Origin: Floccularia luteovirens
Taxonomy: Eukaryota; Basidiomycota; Agaricomycetes; Agaricales; Squamanitaceae
Assembly: GCA_009739215.1 (NCBI GenBank)
Contig: VSJF01000001.1
Coordinates: 2,418,001-2,482,000 of the forward strand
Length of the DNA: 64,000 bases
Reading direction: 5' to 3'
A model generated the notes under the pieces. It was not told where the DNA came from. It was given only the letters and a program-made list of their open reading frames with translations, and ran no database searches. Numbering within the stretch: position 1 is the stretch's first letter; the number at the start of each line of letters is the position of its first letter. Made by a program: the position numbers and the translations under genes. This document shows, piece after piece, positions 24,101 to 35,636 of the stretch.

Positions 24101-25593
24101 TTATGGTTGTGCTTTATCTTTTTTGTCTTAAAATTGGTTCAATTCATGAAAACAATTGTAGTATGGGAAAAGTATACCTACTCGGGATGGTGCAACCTTT
24201 GCTGGGGGTACAGGTGTGGGATCTTTCTCCACTACTCGTTTTTTCCTTTTCGACGCTTGCGTTGGTTTCTTTGCAGGCACCGCTGCAGGACTCGACACCG
24301 TCACATCTGTCTGGCTCCATGTCGCGGCAGTGCCTTGAGGCGGATGTGGAAGGATCATCACTCCATTTTGTCCAGGTACACCTGCGACATCAGGAAGAAA
24401 ATCCTTGAATTCTGCTAATAAATCGGGGGCATCTTGGAACAAACGCTGAACTTGCACATAGACTTGAGACTTTGATTCGTGAGACATGGTGGCACTAACA
24501 AAAATTAGTCAATTGGAACTTCTCGAATCAAATACTCACCTCTGCTCCTTTTGATACGCCTGCAAAATGTCCAAGAACTGCTTATATGTATTCGGATCGT
24601 CAGAGTAGCGAGCTTTAATTTTGTTCAGATATTGGATTGCATGGTTAAACTCTCCAGCGGTTTGTTTCTCAATTGTCGTGCTTCTGTTATTTAAGTTCCC
24701 CAGGAAAGAGGCTGCAGCAGTAGTTTGTGGATTTTGAAGGCTTGGTGAGAATGGGGGATCAAAGGCTTGTTGACCTGGAGTTTTAAAATGTGAGAAGTCA
24801 GGCGACACAGATTCACCCAATGAGTTATAGTATGAACACCATTACCTGGATAATGTAGTGGTAAGTTGTGCGCCGGTGCAAATTGCATATCCCTCCGTGA
24901 CGATATTATAGAAGGGGCGTTGGTGCTTTGGGTCGTCGTCCCGAGGGGTGTTGTTACCGTTATCATATTAGGGTCCATTGGGTCGGCAGAGATATCTATG
25001 CGGTAACCAACTGGTAGAAAGGTATTAAAGCCTTGAATCAAGTATGGATTGCCGTGAAATAGCTTGGAGACGCGTTGGATTACACCTGGAGTATCGATTC
25101 TGAGAATAAAGAGAATTGAGGAAGAATGATCATTGAGTTGATGGGATACGAGTACGCACTCCTGACTCTTAAAGTCTTTCATGATATCCAAGAACTGGTT
25201 GTAGACCTCCGGTTTGTCCTGAAACTGCATCTTAACTGCGTCAAGATAGCTGAGGGCGTCTGTCACATTCAAAGGGCGGCCCATCTCTGGTGATGCTTGC
25301 TGGCCGGAAGAGCCATTTGACGAATCACCGGTAAGCGGCCTAGGGGTGGATGGCTTCGACCTCGTGTTCATTGGAAGAGAGGTAGCAGTATAAGAGGACT
25401 GAGGGAATGAGGAGGAGCCTTCGACACTGAGGAAGGAAGAATGATGTTGGAGCGGACTGCCCGTGGCAGGGACGTGTATCCCAAAGTGGCGTGGCGTAAG
25501 GGACACAAGAGATCTCGTCTCCGAAGCAGATCTGGCCGCCAAATCAGCCAGCCGTTCTCCAAAGTCTTGCGGTCTTGTGGTAGAGTCTGTCAT
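21134..25593 (-). CDS. SIN3: SIN3 transcriptional corepressor (PAH-domain scaffold)
   Basis: Role: scaffold of the Sin3-Rpd3 histone deacetylase complex in the nucleus. Seen: the start is the ATG at 25591-25593. PAH1 (about 25290-25010) reads [20 protein letters not shown] and GYRID, split by an intron. PAH2 (about 24640-24400) reads [20 protein letters not shown] and [16 protein letters not shown]3 (about 23960-23740) reads [20 protein letters not shown] and [12 protein letters not shown]. The HDAC-interacting region begins PSYRKLPES, crosses an intron to [13 protein letters not shown], and continues with [13 protein letters not shown] helices and [12 protein letters not shown]. The Sin3 C-terminal domain follows in many short exons, with [15 protein letters not shown] near the end and the final exon (21134-21355) ending RRRWIYK. 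All canonical parts are present. The Ser/Pro-rich linkers are typical of basidiomycete SIN3. Confidence 0.96.
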
Positions 25594-25876
25594 GATGTCT
25601 TAGAGAGCAAGCGACTATGCTAGTCGACGTTCAAACTATTCGACAGCCTTCTCTTATTCAAATCCAAACTGGCCTTCGCAAAAAGCATATTGAGCGTGGG
25701 AATATCCTTTGTATATCTTATCTGATAATTCTATTATGCTAATTCCTCCGTATGAAAATCTATGTACTGGTGAGTTATGATGCTGTTGATATAATGATGC
25801 TAACGATGCTGATAAGACGACTATAAGAACTGTAAACCTTATTAAGAGATTATGAAGCACTTTGGTATGTCCGACG

Positions 25877-26771
25877 TTATGACTCGCGGTCCTTGAGCGT
25901 TCCTTCTACTCTTTCACGAGCATGGTTTCGTATGACAGGGACTGGCTGAGGAAAGAAATATGGTGCCTCATATGGCTGTGTGCGTCTGCGAGTTGGTGGT
26001 GGTTTTTTCTCCGTAGCTTGCACTTGAGGAGGGTTCGATTTTGGTTTCAAAAGTCCTGTTGACGACGTCAGTCACCTATAACAATAATAATATCCAAACG
26101 TACTGCCATAAAGAGAAGATGGTGTGCTGGATGTTTTCCGTAGTGTCTTTTCGATTGAGTCAAACTCAGTCAGTTCATCACTCAAACTCTTTTTGTGAAG
26201 AGTAGGCAGGGGTGTAGGGTTTGTATTTAATTGAGGCGAGGAAAGGCAACGTTGCATTGCAGGTTTTTTCCCGTTCAACATAAGCCTGAGTCCTGGACAC
26301 GGTTTGCTTGCAGACGCCGCAGGTGGGGTAGGTTCTGCGGAATCATTGCGAGGGACAAGGACAATGTTGTGATTGGTACCATTAGAATAAGTCCTTGTCA
26401 TGTCAGTGCTTGGGCGAATCACTGTTATCACTGGCAGAGCAGTAACTGAGCGATGTTGTGGAGGCTTGTTTAAGGGAACCATTGACTTCGAAGTTTCATC
26501 GGAGGTGGGAGCAGCTGTGGTTGCAATGATCCGCGGACGAGGGGCCGATTTTTCCAAGTTCCTAGCCTTTTGCATATGTAATGATGGTACTTGTTGATAC
26601 TCGTCTTTAGTTCTGGTTATTGTGAAAACAGGAAACAAGGCTGCAATAACACTCTGGTAGGCTTTAGACTCACAAGAGCTTAATACTAGAAAGTGTAAAA
26701 CTTACCAATGTGAACCCCACCAACGCGTACATGTAGCCAGCAACACATACAACAACCCCATGCGAAGACAT
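25877..26771 (-). CDS. Small protein with N-terminal membrane helix, unknown
   Basis: I do not recognise a family. Seen: the start is the ATG at 26769-26771 (MSSHGVVVCVAGYMYALVG). A first intron with a GTAAGT donor ends at ACCAG (about 26666). This keeps frame and yields one long hydrophobic helix (YMYALVGFTLSVIAALFPVF) that spans the splice junction. The rest is hydrophilic: a Pro/Thr/Ser-rich stretch, then KKSLSDELTEFDSIEKTLRK and SSLYGSTFG. A second intron near 26053-26105 leads to a last exon rich in Pro and Arg (KKPPPTRRRTQPYEAPYFF) ending LKDRES at 25877. Total length is about 250 residues. The FPVF and LKPKS blocks look like short linear motifs. The nearest GTAAGT/AG pairing that would use the later AG (TTGCAG) breaks the frame, so I prefer this model. 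Confidence 0.65.
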
Positions 26772-27572
26772 CCTTTTACCGGACTTGGGGAGGCGGACTA
26801 ATTGAGACCCTCAGGGTGTAAAGAACAACGACAGTGAGGGATAGTAGATAGTATTCTACTCCGCACAACAAAATTGGCGAAACCTTGAGGCCACCTCGCT
26901 TTGAGATATTATGCCGAAAAGGATTAAATGGTGTGCTCTGGCGCCTGGGGCATCAGCACAGCAGGTAGTAGTTATAGATGTATAATGAGTCTTAAATATA
27001 TGATAAATAGGCACCTTGCCGCAACGGATGTTCGGTTTACGTCGGTTTCTGAATGTAAAACGCTTGGCAACTAGTATCAGATGCATCAACGCTTACTCCT
27101 ACTTTTACTTACCTTGGTTTCCAGTTCTTTGATTTTGTGTACATTCTGGGAAAGTATTACTGTGCACGCATTGGCAATTGACTTGCTCCGGACATAAATT
27201 TGTCACGCAAAAAATGTAATCGCTCCAGCACTAAATGTTTCATTTATTACCTGCCTCCGCAGCGCCTGCAGTGGAACTCGAGTGAACTTGGAAACTTGGT
27301 TTGTTACACGAACAGCCCCAACCTCTTCATACTTATGATGGCTATAAAAGAACAAAGTGTTGCTGTCCAACGATGTCAGTTTTTGAGATTGAGATGTCGA
27401 ACAAATAAAGGGGCAGTGCACCGTGCAACCAAATTAGCGGAGTTGAGATAGTCTCGGTTGCTCACCGTTACCAGTCGTCTTCCGACGACAAAACTCTCTT
27501 TTCTTCCGCCCCAAGTTGAACGTTGGGGACCTTTGCCAGTTTTATCAATCCTTTAACCATTATCTTTCTTCG
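26772..27572. other. Divergent promoter region
   Basis: About 800 bases between two genes that read away from each other. The frames inside it (26856-27089 minus, 27200-27451 plus, 27203-27421 minus) lack family resemblance and splice partners. I see no RNA gene. Confidence 0.55.
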
Positions 27573-29348
27573 ATGGGTTGCATTCGGCCAGCAACACCAG
27601 GGTTCATTGTAACTTTGATTGCCACAGTCCTACTCGCCATTGTATCATTCTGTGTGCCATACTTCAAATCTGTGTTTTTCTTGAAAGCGAACATAGATGT
27701 TGGCGACGTTAAGGGCTCAATCACCTTTGGCACTCTAGGTTATTGCTTAGAATTATCGAATGGTACAATATGTTCGAAACCCTCAATAGGCTATGAACTT
27801 GGTAAGTTTTTTGACCACCAGCAAATGCTAAATTCGGAAAATTCAAATCTATCTCTTATTTCCTTCAACAGACATCAACGGTTTAGTTGGAAACAAACTG
27901 CCTGTCGAGATACCTCAAGTGGTTGTAAAATGGATAACATATGCACTCGTCCTACACATCGTTGCATTAGGGCTTTCTGCTGGATCCGCAGTATTTGGAC
28001 TTCTTGCTCATGTGCGCGAAATGTCGATGACATGCTGTAGTACATGCATCTCAGGCTTTGCTGCCGCTGTTGCACTAATAGCATTCATTTTCGACATCGT
28101 GCTTTTCTTCTTGGCAAAGGCACGGATAAATGCGGTTGGATCTGCTCAGATAGGGTCTGCCATCTGGCTCACCCTAATCGCTTGGGTATTGCTCTTCTTC
28201 AGTGGCTGCTTCTTCACTCTTGGGAGATGTTGCATATCAAACAGACCTGGAGGTGGGAGTAAATGGCGGGGCGACCGTGACTTCTCTTCACCTAGAGTTG
28301 GTTACGCAGAACAAATGCGACTGGATGCTGTCAAGGCTGAGGCAGATCGAAAGGCCCGCCAAAAAGCATCTGAAGTAGGGTTACCTGCTTTTGCTGAGAC
28401 TCAGCCTTTAACAGGCCGTCTGGACGGTGACCATGTTTATGTAGATGATCCATATAATGATCAAACCCCCAACCACTCACTCGGACGCTCTACTCATAAC
28501 AACACTGGCGGTTATGTACAAGCCGCCCCAGGAACTCGGGCAGTTGACGAATACTACAATCCCACGACCCCCAATAACAATTTAGCAGCAGCTACTTACC
28601 CTCCTCATACACAGCAAAACTATCCCCCTCAACGACAAGGAAGCGAAACCAGCAACTACGGGCAATCTTATGCACAGAACTTGCCTGGTCAATTCTCTCC
28701 CAATCAATTACCCCCTCAAGGACCCCAAGATGGATACTTCCCAGCTGCAGCTACATCCTCATATGGGTATAATCCTCATACAACATCTCCTCCACCTGTT
28801 AGTACGCCTACGCCTCATGACCCATACGCAGATTATAGCCATGCATACGGTGGAGCTGCTTGTAAGTATCAATGATACATCATATCATTTATTTTATCAT
28901 TTCTCTAATAATTCGTATAGATCAGACTACTCCTCTTCATCAACAACAGACATCCGGGCATTCACAGTATAACCAACAGTACGACCAACCGGTGCAATAT
29001 GGAGAAGCATACCTACCTGATGCGTACAACAATGGAAACTATCCTGCAAGTTCTGCCATGCCTAGTGCCACTTCATATTCACCTTCCGCCAACCCATACG
29101 TTACACAGCCAGTAGCTCAACAGTATGGTCAACATGATCGCAGCTATACATCAGGAAGCAATGGATACGGAAGTAACTCTGTCCCTCCCCTGTCAACCGA
29201 TCTGGCGTATACTCCAGCACCTCAAACCAGTCCAATAAAAGGACCACGCTCACAACCCGTGGTGCTATCTCCCCCCCAAGATTCGCCTCCAGGATATGAC
29301 CCTGGACTATCTAATGTTCCCAATAATTACAATTATGGAAAACGTTAG
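27573..29348 (+). CDS. SUR7/PalI family four-helix membrane protein (pH-response type)
   Basis: Role: PalI/Rim9 proteins assist the alkaline-pH sensor at the plasma membrane; SUR7 relatives sit in eisosomes. Seen: the ATG at 27573 (an earlier in-frame start is only a TTG). TM1 is GFIVTLIATVLLAIVSFCVPYF. An extracellular loop with FGTLGYCLELSNGTICSKPS follows, matching the G-x-W/L-G-x-C...C loop signature in spirit. After an intron (about 27802-27871) come TM2 (TYALVLHIVALGLSAGSAVFG), TM3 (FAAAVALIAFIFDIVLFFLA) and TM4 (IGSAIWLTLIAWVLLFFSG). A cytosolic tail of about 330 residues is rich in Gln, Asn, Pro and Tyr, including YGQ/SYGY-type pieces. The second intron (about 28863-28919) lies in this tail. 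The stop is at 29348. The long prion-like tail is common in PalI proteins of filamentous fungi. Confidence 0.88.
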
Positions 29349-29601
29349 GAAGTATCTTTCTCAGCACTTGTGCTAGTGTTGTAGTATATATCTTATGTTC
29401 CCACAGACTTTTTTTAAACTTATTAACGCTCCAACTCCGAGATACCTCTTTTACTTCATATGCAGAAGGAACCTGAGAGTTATAAAGTGGATATTTTCCC
29501 AAAACCCAAATTTTGTACTGCTCAAAACTATACCTGCAAAAATGTAAATATGGGAATCCGCACTATTTTTTTAACTGTTACGAAGACACTTTGAAAGTGC
29601 T

Positions 29602-31505
29602 TCACAATTCATCTTTAATAGAAGATGGCTTGGTCACTGCAGGGGGTTCCTTGACGAGCAGGAGTGACAAAAAGTCATGAACAAAATCGGCCGCAGCAAT
29701 TCCAGTGATTTCAGCTATCCGAGAAATTAATATAGTCAGTCTTTAACTTCAAGACGATGGAAAAGACTCTAACCACTATCATAAGCTGGCGCAACTTCTA
29801 CAATATCGGCACCGCTGCGATAACAACCAACATCAGTTTTAAATGTCCAAAGTAAGTAGTAGAATAGAATTACACGAAATTGAGCCCGGCGAGTCCACGA
29901 ATAATCCGTTTGAGTTCTCGAGTAGTCCATCCCCCTGCTTCAGGGGTACCAGCTATTAACAGACAAGGCCAAAATTATTACGGGGCGCAATTTTTTCCGA
30001 TCCAAAAACAATACCCACTGGCTGGAGCCAAACCTGGGTCTAATATATGGTACGTATCGGTTAGTGAATTGATATGTCATTGGAATATTACAGTACCTAT
30101 CACGTCTATGTCCAGGCTGAATGAAATTGTGGAAGTGTGACTTAATAAGCACGAATGTATCGGGATGCGCAAACATACCTCAAGTACACCGGGCTATTGC
30201 CGATTCTATTCCTAATTTTCTTTATAATATTAGGTATACCTAGATCATCAATATCATCGGTAGATATTATCTGGAACCCAACCGCTTCATCGTTCTGTAA
30301 GTCACTTTCGCCCTGGATTGAGAAATATCCGATAATGGTATTTAGAATATTTTGACATGACCAAGTCAATACCCACCGCAAGTTTGCACCTGATACCTGC
30401 ATGGATACTATTATTGGATATCAATCCTTCCTCTTGGGCAAGATAAAAAAAGGTTCCGTGTGTTACGCGGGACTGATCCGTGGTTTGGCCGGGGTAAGTT
30501 GCCCAAGTGTCCTGGATATGTCAATACCGGTGACATATAATCAATATCAATTCTCTATTGGATAAGTGCCACAAACCAGATGTGCATCAAAGTGAATCAC
30601 AGAAATGGGGCCATAGATTTTGTGTAAGGAACGAAGAATAGGCAATACCTAATTGCAGAATAGGATCAGTTATATTAGCCATGACATATGATACACGACC
30701 CCTCGTCGCTCACAATGGTATGGTCTCCACCAAGACTGGGAAAGTCAGCTGCATTAAAAAGATGGGCCATGGGAGTGATTAAATTACCTGACAATCCGAG
30801 GATGTTGCCTTGAATCTTTAGCCAGTGAGCGGGTCAGGGGCTCAGAGCTATCAATGGAGCGAGCAGTAGATCTTTTCAATAGTGTCGAATACGCAATTTC
30901 CATCTGATCGACTGCTAAAGCATTATCAAACGGGCTCACTGGGATCTATTTAAAAAGAAAAATTTGGAGGCGATAGAACACAGAGGGATAGCGTAGGTGC
31001 ATACATCACCGCAATCAATGATCTTAAACCCTTCTTCAAACGGGTTCATTCTCCAAGAGAGTGTATATCCACGCGCTTCCCTTTGCCTACGACTACCAGA
31101 ACGGATAGCGTAGGGTCCAAAACGTGCGCTGTTGAATATATATAATTTCATCGATGTTCCTAGAGTTATGCTATATTCAGAGAAGTGAAATACTTACCCT
31201 GGCCGGTATGTTACACCAGTATCGAATGGCATCCCCAATATTGCGATATCAAATTTTACATCTTCTTGTTCCAAGCAACGATGATATGGTAGGTGGGAGA
31301 ACGACAGAGGTCCCGAAAATGTTTGATCTATCTGTGGTCCATACTTCTGTAACCAAGTTTTTTCCGCCCCTTCTCCAAGGTTTATTTGACCAGGAGCTTT
31401 ATCATGTGGGGTTAATATTTGTTGCTCAAGCTGACCGTACGCAATTACAGCCAGAACAGACTGTGTAGCGCAACAAAATAACCAGCGCAGTGAAGTTGGA
31501 TGCAT
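29602..31505 (-). CDS. Agmatinase-like ureohydrolase with signal peptide
   Basis: Role: the arginase/agmatinase family hydrolyses guanidino compounds (agmatine to putrescine and urea) with a binuclear Mn centre. Seen: the start is the ATG at 31503-31505 with a hydrophobic leader (LFCCATQSVLAVIAYG) that suggests secretion or entry to the ER. Then come FDIAILGMPFDTGVTYRPG, the exon RFGPYAIRSGSRRQREARGY, FKIIDCGDV, SLGGDHTIV (first metal motif), ISVIHFDAHL (second), THGTFFYLAQEEG, and SLDIDVID split over two exons (third metal motif). APATGTPEAGGWTTRELKRI is rebuilt across introns, and VEVAPAYD follows. The stop is at 29602-29604. All metal-binding motifs appear intact. About 9 introns interrupt it. 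Agmatine is the likely substrate, though secreted fungal relatives may use other guanidino compounds. Confidence 0.9.
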
Positions 31506-31975
31506 GATAACTTAAGAAGACCGGGTACAGTGCTCTGCAAGCGAACCTTTTCTCATAACTGTCCGAGTCTTTATTCACTCGGAAGTCGGTGGGACGGTCC
31601 GCTTATCATGCTTCTCTAAATTTAAATTTATATGTTCTCTATTTTTTGGTATTGTAATTTCAGACAGTACAAGTAATACAATCTTTTTATATATCATTGT
31701 TACTGTACGAGTCAAGAACTATATGATGATGAGGATTCATAGAGTATCATAGTTCATAATAATGCAAGATGCGTTAAGCATAAAAGACCCTTAAACAAAT
31801 GATAACTAATGCTACAGCGATGGCGAAACAATGATAGGCACACGGGTGCAGGATTCTGCGACAAAATAACATCAAGGAAACGAAAGGAGTGTTGTCATGA
31901 TAACGATGTCGTAATAATAATACGGGTTGGAGTCGTACAGCGGCCTTACTTGTGGGGAGAGGGGTAATGGGGAAT
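31506..31975. other. Intergenic region
   Basis: About 470 A/T-rich bases holding the agmatinase promoter and the methyltransferase 3' UTR. No gene or repeat is seen. Confidence 0.5.
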
Positions 31976-34204
31976 TCAATCGTTTTTCTTTATCGCTTCG
32001 TAGACATAAATAGTTCGGATGTGGGTGAGCTGGCCAGATCGACCGTACAAGCAAGTGGAATCCAAGGAGTCTGTGCTGCAAGTTGAGGTAGACGAATTGG
32101 AGGAGGTGCTAGAGACAGAAGCTGTTTTAAGGGGAGGTGCTTCTATCTGAGAGTTATCTCGTGGGTAAGACTCGGGGAGATCGAAGGGCCAATTAAATCG
32201 TGTGCGACGGAAACTGTGGAGAACACATTAGATGTTGATTATTATGAGTATAAGAAACACTCACCACTCATAGTCCCATAGTGCGTCAAGAAATTCTGAT
32301 TCCTCAACAAATGGGACTCCGCACTCGTCGGTGTGCGCCGCAATAAACTGTTGGAGCGCAGTTTTACAGCCGAGAAGGGTATGGATATGCTTGCAAGCGT
32401 GCATTTCTACCTCGTGTGGAGACATTGGAATGAACGTGGACGGCGACAAGTACAACCCAGGAGACTGAGCGGGTCGAGGATTAATTGATAACCCTCTTGT
32501 GACGACGGGATGAAGCCGCGGAAGCAGCAGCCAATGCAGAAGAGGCAATTCCTAGACGACCAGCAGCTTTTTCACTGATATTGGAAGGAAGCTGGGTAAT
32601 GCTTTCCGCACTATGCCATTGACTAGTTTGTGAGCTGTCTTTGCATCTTTCTCTCCTTTTCTCTCTCGAATCCCATTCAATCGACATCCATGTTTTCTTT
32701 GCCGTGAAAGGAACCCCAAGACTGGTTTCGGAGCTTTGTGCACTGGATTTAGTTTCTTCCTTATCACTGTGTCCGTCTGTGCTTCCTCTACCACTGGAGC
32801 AGCTGCTAATATCACTCCCAGAACAAGTCGACATCTCTGCAGGAGCTAAATTGATTTGAAAAGCTTCAAATTGTCCCGAATTTTCACCAAAAATCGACAC
32901 AAGTAATTCGGGTAAGAGTTCCGAAGGGCATGGGTGGATACCAAATTTCGTTACCAACATATTTCGGAATATTGTTTCCAAATTACGCGACGCAGCAGCT
33001 TGGCGATCCCAAGTGGAGAGCCGAATTGTGGCTGGAACATCGAGTGGATCAGTATCGGGTGCGTCTCTAGGAATAGGTGTTGAGGTATTTGTTTCCAGTT
33101 CAGAAGGGCATCTATTTTCTGTAGGTATTTCCTTGATTTGGTTGCGGCATCGATTTTCTGTAGCGATTCCAGGTTGTATACTCCCTTCATCGATTAGGGT
33201 TACATCGGTGTCGCTATCGGCAGCCCGCTCACCGCTTATGATGCAATCATCTTCATCATCAAAGTTGAAGAATGATGACTTTGATTTGGATGCTGTGTAC
33301 GGGCTTGGAGGTGATACCGGCTTCAAATAAGGGAATAGAATTTGATCATCAATCAACTCTAGTCGGCCCCCGATTGTTAAAACTCTCCGACATTCCGAGA
33401 GGACGAATTCCCATTTATCGTGTGGTATGCACAATGACAAGTTGGCTATCCTGACGAACTCGAAAGTTTTCTCTGGAAAAGGTAGCGGATACTTGAGGCT
33501 GTGGACAAAAGTAAATAAATGCTTTGAAAGATGATGAATAAGTCGTACAAGTTTCCACGAGCAAGATAAATGTTCTCGTTCATCTCGAATGCAGGCAAGC
33601 AGACATCTACCAAGTCAAAGCCTGTTATTTGCGATTGCTTCCAAGCTTGGGCTGCCTCTATGATCCAATGACCTTGACCACATCCTAGATCAAGGACGGT
33701 GGCAGGTGGTTTTTTCCCATAATCGTGGAAGCTCGGCGATCCCGTCTTGTTAAGCAAGCGAAGCAAAGAGTCTGTATAACGATCACTGAAATAGTAAAAA
33801 TTGATTAGTTCCAAGGTCAGGAGAAAACAAAATATCATACTTTTCTAGTAATACGGGGTCATACGATTGCATATACGGAGCATCTCCTGTGTAAGGGTGA
33901 AGTTTCTGATTATTTCGTTTTATCCAATTATTCTTGGGTCTAAATATGTTTTTGTCGTCTTCGTCATCGTGGTGGTATAAAGTTCTTCGCCTTTCCTGCC
34001 TGGAACTGTTGGAGAATGTGCTTTCGGTTGGACACACGGAGGCTCACTATCTGCAAGTATAGAAGATATGGGACGATAATGACTCCTGACTCTCTGGAGG
34101 GGTTTCTGCAGGGGAGGTGGAGGTTCGGCAGGAAGGAGAGATGAAGAGGTTGAAGGCCCTTCTGGATAAGGGCGGACAGTCGTAGTTGGGAACACGACCG
34201 ACAT
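31976..34204 (-). CDS. SAM-dependent methyltransferase, class I, with long disordered insertion
   Basis: Role: transfers a methyl group from S-adenosylmethionine; substrate unknown. Seen: the start is the ATG at 34202-34204 (an in-frame ATG three codons earlier is also possible). The N-terminal part is Pro/Ser-rich (SSSLLPAEPPPPLQKPLQRV). Then come HPYTGDAPYMQSYDPVLLE, an intron, and the Rossmann core ATVLDLGCGQGHWIIEAAQ (SAM motif I) followed by SQITGFDLVDVCLP (motif II acidic residue). The later fold half is IPHDKWEFVLSECRRVLTIG and GRLELIDDQI. It is followed by a long acidic and Ser-rich segment (about 33300-32560), then a helical tail: DLPESYPRDN, LYGRSGQLTHIRTIYVYEA, ending KKND. The layout of a methyltransferase core plus a conserved C-terminal HIRTIYVYEA tail recurs in basidiomycete proteins, in my recollection, but I cannot name the substrate. 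Confidence 0.8.
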
Positions 34205-34992
34205 TATCCACACTTAAAAGGGGACTGTAATGTCAAAGCGTCCTAGTCCTTTGTTCAACATACACACCTTGGTGGCCTTTGTGGCTCTAGAATATATAAC
34301 AATGAAAATTTTGGTAGGCCTCGTGGTATTTGGTCAGGGCGCTGGGTTATCCAGCGTTCTGCTGTAGAGAATGGCGAGGAGGGAGCCAGCGTGGAGTAGC
34401 GGTGGGGAGGACACAAGAATCAATATGATTAAAAGACCGAGGTATTAGAGTCTTTCACAATTCTAGCAGGATATACTCAGGCGGAACTGTTCTGTTCCGA
34501 TCTTTGACCGGTTACAGGCAAAGTATGGATATAAAGTGGATACATATGTAGGCTGTCGCTGAGATGTGGCTAAGCGTTAAGCGTTTTGGGTTGATGAGTG
34601 CATGTCATCTGATTCGTTTCAGTGTGATGGGGGAGTCTTTTGATTGATCTAAATCAATGTTGTCCGCTTAACTCAGTAAGACCACTCCCTAATAATTATT
34701 TCTCAGTTCGTTCAATACAGACACATGTACCAGTTATCAATATATTCAATCACTAAGACCTGTAGCCAGGGTGGACAGATACAATTACTATTCTACTCAT
34801 TCAGACAGTCGGTCTATTTGTGCGGTCCTAAAGGATACCTGCAACAGCTGTCACTGTAACAGTGTTGATTGATATCACGATGCACATGAGACTCTCTTTC
34901 ACATGAAGAGAGTGCGCAAATCCCACGAGTCTATACATCTACTCAAACGTATGTGTAAATGTTCTCATGGCTCGACCGTGGGCACAAATACC
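34205..34992. other. Intergenic region with small hairpins
   Basis: About 790 bases between the methyltransferase start and the SF3B5 stop. It holds the methyltransferase promoter and, nearer 34.9 kb, two short inverted repeats (listed separately). No gene is seen. Confidence 0.5.
34852..34913. repeat. Two short inverted repeats 3' of SF3B5
   Basis: CACTGT-A-ACAGTG at 34852-34864, and an 8-base stem (ACTCTCTT/AAGAGAGT, 34891-34898 and 34906-34913) with a 7-base loop. Both lie 80-140 bases past the SF3B5 stop and could form hairpins in its 3' UTR. Confidence 0.4.
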
Positions 34993-35537
34993 CTAATCAT
35001 CGTCCTTTCGGGGAGGAGGCCCACACGGCTGTAGCATGCGCTGAATAGAAAATAAAATATTAGTAAACTTGCCCCACTCCAGCAACAAAGATAAGCCTAA
35101 CCTCGGTCATCTCGAACTTGACCCTACCTATTGCTTCACCATCTGCGATAGCAAGGTAAGACGTCAGTGTAGGATGGCCCACAATGGAAGATAAGGTATC
35201 TCTGTGTTGATGAGTGAGCCAATCGCTTGAATTGCGTCAGCCAACAAGCGACAGAAAATAATATTCAGATTTACTATTTTGACAGGTCTGCGTGGCCTTA
35301 CATCCAAGAAAATTCGATGTGAGTATAATACTAAAAACAGATGGAAAAGTGGAATCTAGTCACCTGTTCCAGTATATCGCGCATGCACTGTAAATAATTC
35401 AGTATATATACTTAGAAGTCTCAGTTTTAACTACTCACAGTGTTCTAATTGTGTGTTCGCTGTATATCTAAGTTCGGAAGACTTTTGAAAAGAACTGTTA
35501 GCACCTTGTCAAAAAACCTAGACAATACACACACCAT
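34993..35537 (-). CDS. SF3B5: Splicing factor SF3b subunit 5 (SF3b10, yeast Ysf3)
   Basis: Role: smallest core subunit of the SF3b complex of the U2 snRNP, which recognises the branch point. Found by joining very short exons; no single open frame reveals it. Reading right to left: an exon whose only coding codon is ATG (35535-35537), an intron, ELRYTANTQLEHLHARYTGT (two exons), GHADLSK, YDWLTHQHRDTLSSIVGH, LTSYLAIADGEAIGRVKFEM, and a last exon RMLQPCGPPPRKDDD with its stop at 34993-34995. The product is 87 residues, matching the usual 86 of this family, and the MLQPCGPPP ending is diagnostic. About six introns interrupt it. An in-frame upstream ATG (35633) would add 32 residues with no family counterpart. 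The gene diverges from LRP1 with 99 bases between starts. Confidence 0.93.
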
Positions 35538-35636
35538 GGAAGGAGTAGAGGTTGATGTTGACTTTTGTTTGAGAATAAGGCGACCGGTTTTATGTAATGT
35601 GATTTCACCTTCAGAAAACAGTACCGCATCCACAAC
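35538..35636. promoter_or_regulatory. Compact bidirectional promoter, SF3B5 / LRP1
   Basis: Only 99 bases separate the two start codons. Both transcription starts must lie within it or overlap the other gene's 5' end. I see no obvious TATA box. Confidence 0.55.

Noticed and set aside
35538..35633. Longer SF3B5 N-terminus starting at 35633
   Set aside because: It adds 32 residues absent from the family, and the ATG at 35537 gives the expected 87-residue length.
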